Below, in pieces: positions 6,679-12,169 of a stretch of 12,169 bases of DNA. Numbering within the stretch: position 1 is the stretch's first letter; every line of letters begins with the position of its first letter. Under the pieces are notes generated by a model. It searched no databases. It was given only the letters and a program-made list of their open reading frames with translations, and was not told the origin of the DNA. Location: NCBI GenBank assembly GCA_903889605.1, contig CAISYK010000538.1, positions 1-12,169 of the forward strand, read 5' to 3'. The position numbers and the translations under genes were made by a program. The stretch comes from an uncultured Bacteroidota bacterium (GTDB lineage: Bacteria > Bacteroidota > Bacteroidia > 2-12-FULL-35-15).

Positions 6679-9027
6679 CTATTTTATTATTACTGCTCCT
6701 GTCGGACATATTTGTTTACAAATATCGCACTTAATACATTTAGCTGAGTCAATAAAGTGCAGTTCGTGAGGTATCGCTTCAATAGCGTCAGAAGGGCACC
6801 GCTGCGCGCATTTTGTGCAGCCAATGCAATCAGTTGTAATCTCATATTTAATTAATTCTTTACATTTTCCTGTCGGACAAATACCATTTATATGAGATTC
6901 ATATTCGTGGCGGTAATATTTTATTGTTGACAGAACAGGGTTTGGCGCTGATTTTCCCAAGCCGCACAAACTTCCAGTTTTTGTTTTCAAAGAAAGCTTT
7001 TCTAAATCAGCTATGTCTGAAGGCTTTCCCTTTCCGCTGCATATCTTATTCAAAATATCAAGCATTCTGCGTGTCCCGATTCTGCAGAATGTACATTTTC
7101 CGCATGACTGTTCCTGGGTAAAAGACAGGAAATACCGCGCAATATCAACCATGCAGTCAGTTTCATCGAGCACCACCAAACCGCCTGAACCCATCATTGC
7201 ACCTACCTTGTTCAGCGATTCATAATCTATTGAAATATCAGACATCGAGGCGGGGATGCATCCTCCCGAAGGCCCTCCTATCTGGACTGCTTTAAATGTT
7301 TTACCTCCGGCTATTCCTCCTCCTATTTCTTCAACTATTTGCTTTATAGAAGTACCCATAGGCACTTCTATAAGCCCGCCGCGGTTTACTTTACCTGCTA
7401 AAGCAAATACTTTAGTTCCTTTACTTTTTTCAGTTCCTATGCTGTTGAATTTTTCGGCCCCATTCCTGAAAATCCATGAAACTAATGAAAGTGTTTCGGT
7501 ATTATTTATAAGCGTTGGCTTATCCCACAATCCGCTTTCAGAAGGGTAAGGAGGACGTGACATAGGAAAGCCTCTTTCTCCTTCAACAGAGGCAATCAAT
7601 GCAGTTTCTTCGCCGCATATAAATGCTCCTGCACCTTCAAATAATTCTATGTTAAATGAAAAATTGCTGTTGAATATATTTGTCCCGATAATTTTTTTCT
7701 GTCTGCATATTTCCAGTGCTGCGGTAATTTGTTTTACTGCAAAATGATATTCTGCCCTTATATAAAAAACACCATGTGAAGCCCCAACAGCATACGCGGC
7801 AATAACCATCCCTTCAATTACCCTGAAAGGATATGATTCCAGAAGCATCCTGTCCATAAATGCGCCAGGGTCGCCTTCATCGCCATTGCAGATTACGTAT
7901 TTTGTTTCAGACTGCGCCTCCCTGACCATTTCCCATTTACGTCCGGAAGGGAAACCTGCGCCTCCTCTGCCGCGTAAACCGCTCAGCTTTATTTCATCAA
8001 TTATTTCCCTGGGATTTAATTCAAGCAAACATTTCTTTAAAGCTTCAAATCCTCCGAATTTAATATATTCATCAATATCCAAAGGCTTTATAACTCCTCT
8101 ATGTTCAACAGCAATATTAATTTGCTTGTTTAGAAATTCAGAAACAGGCGTATCTCTTTGGTCATTTGAATACTTCTTAGTTGTTTCAGGAACATTTTCA
8201 ATTGAAAGGCTTTCAAAAAAATTAAAGAAACGATTTTTATATTCTGTTAATAAACTATCAGGCTTAAAGTGTTTCAGCACAATTTTTCTTACTTCATCGC
8301 GCTGTATTTTTGTGTAAACTTCTGTAGGTTCGCCATCTTTGTGAATCTCCATCATGGGCACTTGGTTGCAAACACCCATACATCCTACCTGTTTTACATT
8401 TACATTGATTTTGTTTTTATCCAGTGTTTTTTCCAGCTCCTCTTTTATATCTGCACTTCCGCTTGCGACACAACAAGAGCCTAATCCGATACGTATCTCA
8501 CCTTTTACTGCATTTTCACCCTTCGAAGGATTTTTTCGTTTTGAAAGAGGATTGTTTTTTTGATTCAGAAAATCCTGAATAATTTCACCGGCTTTATCCG
8601 TTGTTACATTACCATAAGTAATATCATCGATCTGTATAACAGGGGCTATTGTACAGCATCCAAGGCAGGCAACTTTTAAAACTGTAAACAAGCCGGCGGC
8701 ATCTGTATCGCTTTTATCATCAAGCTTTAATTCCCTTCTAAAAGCATCATAAACCAGCATTGCGCCTTTTACATGACAAGCCGTTCCAACACAAATATTT
8801 ATTATATGCTTTCCTGCCTGCTGATGCCTGAACTGCGAATAAAATGTAGAGACACTGTAAATGCGTGAAGGCGTTATATCGGTTATTTGGCAGACTCTTT
8901 CCAATGCCGGTTCGGGCAGATAATTAAATTCAGCCTGAATAGCCTGCAGAATAGGAATTACCATATTGACCGATTTTCCTTTATCGGCAACAATCCTATC
9001 AACAATATTTAACATCTCATCACTCAT
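6679..9027 (-). CDS. NuoE-NuoF fusion with C-terminal 2[4Fe-4S] ferredoxin (HydC-HydB/Bfu-type NADH-oxidising flavoprotein)
   Basis: This 782-residue cytoplasmic flavoprotein should oxidise or reduce NAD(H) at FMN. Residues 1-155 are a NuoE-like thioredoxin-fold [2Fe-2S] domain (C79, C84, C121, C125). Residues 175-255 are a second thioredoxin-like domain (C185/C186, C216, C220), as at the N-terminus of HydB/HndC. Residues 300-700 are the NuoF core: FMN/NADH signatures GRGGAGFPSG (353-362), NGDEGDPGAF (381-390) and GAGAFICGEETAL (465-477), and the [4Fe-4S] ligands C642, C645, C648, C688. Residues 725-782 are a ferredoxin with two CxxCxxCxxxCP motifs (C734-C744, C764-C774). NuoE and NuoF are usually separate; here they are fused. 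The extra domains at both ends match hydrogenase and Stn/Bfu flavin subunits, not complex I NuoF. The gene lies 12 nt after the propeller gene and 1 nt before the GltD-like gene. Bifurcating activity is possible but not shown by sequence. The ATG at 9027 is the first in-frame start. Confidence 0.9.
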   Translation of the reverse strand: MSDEMLNIVDRIVADKGKSVNMVIPILQAIQAEFNYLPEPALERVCQITDITPSRIYSVSTFYSQFRHQQAGKHIINICVGTACHVKGAMLVYDAFRRELKLDDKSDTDAAGLFTVLKVACLGCCTIAPVIQIDDITYGNVTTDKAGEIIQDFLNQKNNPLSKRKNPSKGENAVKGEIRIGLGSCCVASGSADIKEELEKTLDKNKINVNVKQVGCMGVCNQVPMMEIHKDGEPTEVYTKIQRDEVRKIVLKHFKPDSLLTEYKNRFFNFFESLSIENVPETTKKYSNDQRDTPVSEFLNKQINIAVEHRGVIKPLDIDEYIKFGGFEALKKCLLELNPREIIDEIKLSGLRGRGGAGFPSGRKWEMVREAQSETKYVICNGDEGDPGAFMDRMLLESYPFRVIEGMVIAAYAVGASHGVFYIRAEYHFAVKQITAALEICRQKKIIGTNIFNSNFSFNIELFEGAGAFICGEETALIASVEGERGFPMSRPPYPSESGLWDKPTLINNTETLSLVSWIFRNGAEKFNSIGTEKSKGTKVFALAGKVNRGGLIEVPMGTSIKQIVEEIGGGIAGGKTFKAVQIGGPSGGCIPASMSDISIDYESLNKVGAMMGSGGLVVLDETDCMVDIARYFLSFTQEQSCGKCTFCRIGTRRMLDILNKICSGKGKPSDIADLEKLSLKTKTGSLCGLGKSAPNPVLSTIKYYRHEYESHINGICPTGKCKELIKYEITTDCIGCTKCAQRCPSDAIEAIPHELHFIDSAKCIKCDICKQICPTGAVIIK

Positions 9028-9039
9028 TAAAAACGGTGT

Positions 9040-10869
9040 TTATTTACCAATACAATAAAGATTATTTTCCGCCCTTATAAAGATCATTCCATCTGCAAAT
9101 GCCGGCGTACAATCAGATTTTTCGCCTATTCCAGGCTCTCCTATCAAACTGAAAGTTTTGTCTGCTTTAAAAATATGCATAATTCCTTTTTTATCCATCA
9201 AATAAACTTTTTCTCCGACAAGTATCGGCGAAGAATACGAACCGGTTCCAAAATCATGATGCCAGTATAATTCCCCTGTTTTAGGATTATAGCATGCCGT
9301 TTCTCCGTAGCTTGTAGCAACAATAAGATATTTATCATTAGCGACAGGACTAGGAACATCAGATAAATAATCATTATTTTCCCACAGTATTTTAGGCTGA
9401 CCGCTTATTTGTACTGCAGCTAATTTTGCATATTCATTGACAGCAAAAACAATTCCATTAGCATAAGCTACAGATGGCCCGACCTCCCCGGAAGTACAAT
9501 TTATTTTCCAGAGTTCTTTCCCGGTTAACGGGTCATAAGAAGCAACGCAAGGGTCTGATATTAATAAAATTTCAACTCTGGATCCTGTATTAACTATAAC
9601 CGGTGAAGCCCACGAAATTTTCACTTTTCGCGGAGTGCTCCAGATTGTATTACCTGTTTTAGCGGCGAGTGCCATAATATTTCCAGAATTTCTCTGATCA
9701 TACTGAACAATTAATTTATCCTCAAACAAAATTAAAGATGAAGAATATCCATAATGATTATCCGGTACACCGAGATTTCTTGACCACACATTTTTGCCCT
9801 TCATGTCTAAAGCAATAATATCACCGTTAGCAAAGATGGCGTATACATTTTCGCCGTCAGTTGTAACAGTCGGCGCCGAATACCCTGTGTCGTCAGTAAC
9901 TTTAGGTGATTTATCAGGCGAACCTTTAATTCCTTTAACAACAGTTGTCCAAATAATTTTACCCGAATTTTTATCAAAACAATATACTTCTTCGTTTGTG
10001 CCGTCAGCTCCGGTCAGAAAAATTTTATTTCCCCAAACAACCGGTGAATTATAACCATGAAGGGGAACAGGCGTTTTCCATTTAATATTTTTACCGCTTA
10101 ATCCATCCCAGATTTCAGGAACGTTTTTCTTGTATGCAATACCGTTTCCGCCGGGCCCTCTGAATGAAGGAAAATTACTTTTCATTGCAGATGTTGGATA
10201 TTCCAGTGAACTGGCTGTATTTGCTTTTGCCGTATCTGAAACAGAAGTTTCACCTAATTGTTTTATTGTATCATTTTTCACAACAGCGTTTGAACTGCGC
10301 TGTAAAGAATCTGAGTTATTTAGTTTGATTACTGAAATTGCTTTTTGCGAGAATTTATTTCCAATTTCTTTATGAGTAAGAAAAGCGGCTGCTAATGTGA
10401 CAATAACCAAAAGAATACCTGCTATTGATATCCATTTTCGGGCGCTTTTTTGTGTGCTTAATAATTTATTTTCAAGGGGAAATGGAACAGGTTCTGTTTT
10501 TTTATTTATTGAATCCAGCATCAGCACAGAAATAATAAATAGAATAACACCAGCCAAAAACAAATATCCTCCAAACCTGATCTGCCATTGGTTAGTAAAA
10601 TATGCCTTCCTGGCCAATAAATCAAATTCCCTTATCTCATTTCTCAACGACTCATCGTTAGGATTCTGATTCAGCCTTTCAACCAATGAATTTAAAACAT
10701 TGGTATTTACAGGATCAGCGCGGTTTATCTGAAAATAATTTGCAATTAACAGGATACAAACTGCAAACGAAAACGCTCCGGCAATAATCATTATTGACTT
10801 CCATAATCGCGCCTGAACATTATTTTGTTTAATATCTTTCAGCATTTCTTTTCTGGTTTTACCGGACAT
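9040..10869 (-). CDS. Three-TM membrane protein with periplasmic PQQ-like beta-propeller
   Basis: From the chosen start the protein has 609 residues. A short basic N-terminus is followed by a helix at 24-46, a predicted extracytoplasmic segment to about 95, a second helix at 97-118, a cytoplasmic Lys-rich loop, and a third helix at 146-164. A Ser/Asn/Lys-rich linker follows, then a PQQ-like beta-propeller from about 233 to the end, opening with SFRGPGGNG. This topology puts the propeller in the periplasm. Blade motifs such as 'G-K-x-x-W' and 'Y-x-x-(K/L)-T-G' recur. No enzyme active site is recognised. The frame is open to an ATG at 10899, but that start would overlap the previous gene by 61 bases. 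The ATG at 10869 has AAGGTG 9 nt upstream and gives a natural N-terminus; the ATG at 10845 (ATGCTGA overlap) is also possible. The gene is translationally coupled to the NapH-like gene before it. The role may be the periplasmic subunit or scaffold of the redox complex. Confidence 0.8.
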   Translation of the reverse strand: MSGKTRKEMLKDIKQNNVQARLWKSIMIIAGAFSFAVCILLIANYFQINRADPVNTNVLNSLVERLNQNPNDESLRNEIREFDLLARKAYFTNQWQIRFGGYLFLAGVILFIISVLMLDSINKKTEPVPFPLENKLLSTQKSARKWISIAGILLVIVTLAAAFLTHKEIGNKFSQKAISVIKLNNSDSLQRSSNAVVKNDTIKQLGETSVSDTAKANTASSLEYPTSAMKSNFPSFRGPGGNGIAYKKNVPEIWDGLSGKNIKWKTPVPLHGYNSPVVWGNKIFLTGADGTNEEVYCFDKNSGKIIWTTVVKGIKGSPDKSPKVTDDTGYSAPTVTTDGENVYAIFANGDIIALDMKGKNVWSRNLGVPDNHYGYSSSLILFEDKLIVQYDQRNSGNIMALAAKTGNTIWSTPRKVKISWASPVIVNTGSRVEILLISDPCVASYDPLTGKELWKINCTSGEVGPSVAYANGIVFAVNEYAKLAAVQISGQPKILWENNDYLSDVPSPVANDKYLIVATSYGETACYNPKTGELYWHHDFGTGSYSSPILVGEKVYLMDKKGIMHIFKADKTFSLIGEPGIGEKSDCTPAFADGMIFIRAENNLYCIGK

Positions 10870-12122
10870 GAATCCATGCACCTTGCACAGCTGAGGCATG
10901 TAGCTTTGTTGGGAGTATAATCCGGTTGATATTTAAATACAGTTAAACTAACAAGTGTTAAACCGAATACAAGGCCAATGAATCCGCCGAAAAACCAGCT
11001 GCCAACATAAAATTCATCAATAATAACTGCAGCTTCGGAATACAGTTTTTCTGCAGATTTGCCTGATGATTTAAACCCTGTGATTTCAATAGCTTCTTTG
11101 CCTTTTAAACCATAATTGGTATTATTCATTAATTCATTGGCAAGTTTTACTTTAGGATTTACCATCGCCAGATTTTCATGAAAGTTTGATGCTGTATAGC
11201 CTCCAGCAAAAACCAGGACAGGGACTAAAATGCTTAAAATTATATACCGCCTGACGAGTACTTCCGTTTTTTCCTTCTCCTTAATGAGAGCAGGCATATT
11301 TATTGCCCCGAAGGGACAAGTATTTTCGCATAAGCGACAGTTAATACAGGCAGCCGGAGTGATTGCCATGTGCTTAAAAGAAAAACGGCTTACAAGGTTT
11401 AATAATGCTCCGTAAGGGCATAAAAATCTGCAGTAAGGCCTGGCAATAAAAACTCCTATCAGCAGAAATATTCCGCCTACAGCAAACATAAAAAATGATG
11501 CATCAAGCCTGTAAAACCCTATGAATGGGTCATAACGGCAAATAACAAAATCCGTTCCTGTTGCCGCGTACAAAACAGCCAATGCAAGATATATAAACGG
11601 TATTATTCCCAAAACTTTCTCGAGCCATGCTTTTATCGGCATCGGCCAAAATGCTGTAATATCCTGGATTGCCCCTAAAGGACAAATTCCGGCACAAAAA
11701 AGACGGCCGAATAACAATGTGTAAAGTAACGGAATAACAAAAAACAAAATAGCTGTTATAGGGATATGATAACTGCTTTTAAAAAGTGCCAATGTCACAT
11801 TTTGAACTGAACCAACTGAACACACACAGCCTTCACGATAAAAACCGAAATACAAAATTGAAAAAACCGACATCCAAAAAACACCCTTCCTTGAACGTTT
11901 CTTTAAAATAAGCCAGGTGATTATAGATAATGAAGCTATAAGAACAATGACATCTAAATATTCAAGTATAAGCGCTCTGGGTGCTGGTGTTATTGTTTGA
12001 GGCTGGGTATGCCCTGATTCAAATTCAGGTTTTGGAAAACGATTTATTGAATATGAATCAACATTCTGCAATGAAAGTATTGAAAAGAGAATAAAAATTA
12101 ATATATACTTTATTTTTTTCAT
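10839..12122 (-). CDS. NapH/NosR-like membrane-bound polyferredoxin (4Fe-4S)
   Basis: This 427-residue inner-membrane electron-transfer protein has an N-terminal signal-like helix (4-23), then about six more membrane segments (51-73, 80-95, 118-138, 168-188, 208-228, 290-307) and a last one at 372-395. Two NapH/NosR-type CxxxCP motifs lie near the cytoplasmic face: FCAGICPLGA (C143, C147) and YCRFLCPYGA (C231, C235). A ferredoxin motif, CINCRLCENTCP (C259-C269), sits between helices. A second, CLSCARCMDSCP (C409-C419), ends the protein in KPEKKC. Extra cysteines are C99, C101 and C195. NapH and NosR relatives pass electrons between quinol and periplasmic or cytoplasmic Fe-S partners. As first gene of the operon it is the likely membrane link for the NADH-side subunits downstream. 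Only 47 nt of upstream sequence is visible and I see no promoter there, so the operon may start outside the window. The start at 12122 directly precedes the signal helix. Confidence 0.88.
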   Translation of the reverse strand: MKKIKYILIFILFSILSLQNVDSYSINRFPKPEFESGHTQPQTITPAPRALILEYLDVIVLIASLSIITWLILKKRSRKGVFWMSVFSILYFGFYREGCVCSVGSVQNVTLALFKSSYHIPITAILFFVIPLLYTLLFGRLFCAGICPLGAIQDITAFWPMPIKAWLEKVLGIIPFIYLALAVLYAATGTDFVICRYDPFIGFYRLDASFFMFAVGGIFLLIGVFIARPYCRFLCPYGALLNLVSRFSFKHMAITPAACINCRLCENTCPFGAINMPALIKEKEKTEVLVRRYIILSILVPVLVFAGGYTASNFHENLAMVNPKVKLANELMNNTNYGLKGKEAIEITGFKSSGKSAEKLYSEAAVIIDEFYVGSWFFGGFIGLVFGLTLVSLTVFKYQPDYTPNKATCLSCARCMDSCPVKPEKKC

Positions 12123-12150
12123 TAATTCTCTAAAAGTTTTTTAAAACATT

Positions 12151-12163
12151 ACCCTGACAGGGT
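12151..12163. repeat. REP-like palindrome upstream of the redox operon
   Basis: The sequence accctg-a-cagggt is a 13-base palindrome, 28 nt upstream of the first operon gene and near the window edge. It shares the ccctgac core seen in the RAYT-flanking unit at 4402-4433. It may be a solitary REP-like copy mobilised by this RAYT family, or an operator or hairpin at the operon start. Confidence 0.45.
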
Positions 12164-12169
12164 TTCAAA

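Noticed and set aside
7886..8317. 143-codon plus-strand frame opposite the NuoEF-like gene
   Set aside because: It lies entirely antisense to a strongly conserved flavoprotein gene, and its translation has no domain-like features.
6679..9027. Annotation as respiratory complex I subunits NuoE/NuoF
   Set aside because: No other nuo genes are present, and the added thioredoxin-like and C-terminal ferredoxin domains are those of hydrogenase/Stn-type flavin subunits.

Overview
The window looks like chromosomal DNA of an anaerobic or facultative member of the Bacteroidota. This rests on low GC, mostly absent Shine-Dalgarno sequences, a match to the Bacteroidota promoter (TTG, 19 nt, TAnnTTTG), Bacteroidota-style REP-like palindromes around a REP-associated tyrosine transposase, and the protein families present. 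No rRNA, tRNA, CRISPR array, integrase or phage gene is visible, and genus cannot be assigned from this stretch.

Layout. Positions 1-456 hold no convincing gene, but contain a hairpin (171-202) and a good promoter match (372-401). Positions 457-3006 (+) encode a membrane-anchored PAS-PAS-PAS-GAF-PP2C (SpoIIE-type) serine phosphatase. It converges with a secreted eight-bladed PQQ-like beta-propeller protein (3100-4221, -). Next comes a small IS200-like/RAYT transposase (4480-4944, -), flanked on both sides by mirror-image REP-like units.

From 12122 down to 5133, all on the minus strand, lies a compact four-gene redox operon: (1) a NapH/NosR-like membrane polyferredoxin; (2) a protein with three transmembrane helices and a PQQ-like propeller; (3) a 782-residue fusion of a NuoE-like and a NuoF-like subunit with a C-terminal two-cluster ferredoxin; (4) a 514-residue [2Fe-2S]/GltD-like flavoprotein whose NAD(P)H-binding domain is missing and which ends in a HydA-N-terminus-like Fe-S module. 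Junctions between the genes are an overlap, 12 nt and 1 nt.

Reading of the system. Genes 3 and 4 have the domain layout of the soluble core of Bfu-type (HydBC/StnAB-like) flavin enzymes, which couple NADH to a second low-potential carrier. Here the core is co-transcribed with a NapH-type membrane protein instead of a hydrogenase or a second NAD(P) subunit. The inference is a membrane-attached NADH (perhaps ferredoxin) oxidoreductase that exchanges electrons with quinone or with an extracytoplasmic partner, the propeller protein serving as a structural or periplasmic subunit. No catalytic hydrogenase or formate dehydrogenase subunit lies in the window, but the operon begins only 47 nt from its right edge, so further genes may lie beyond it.
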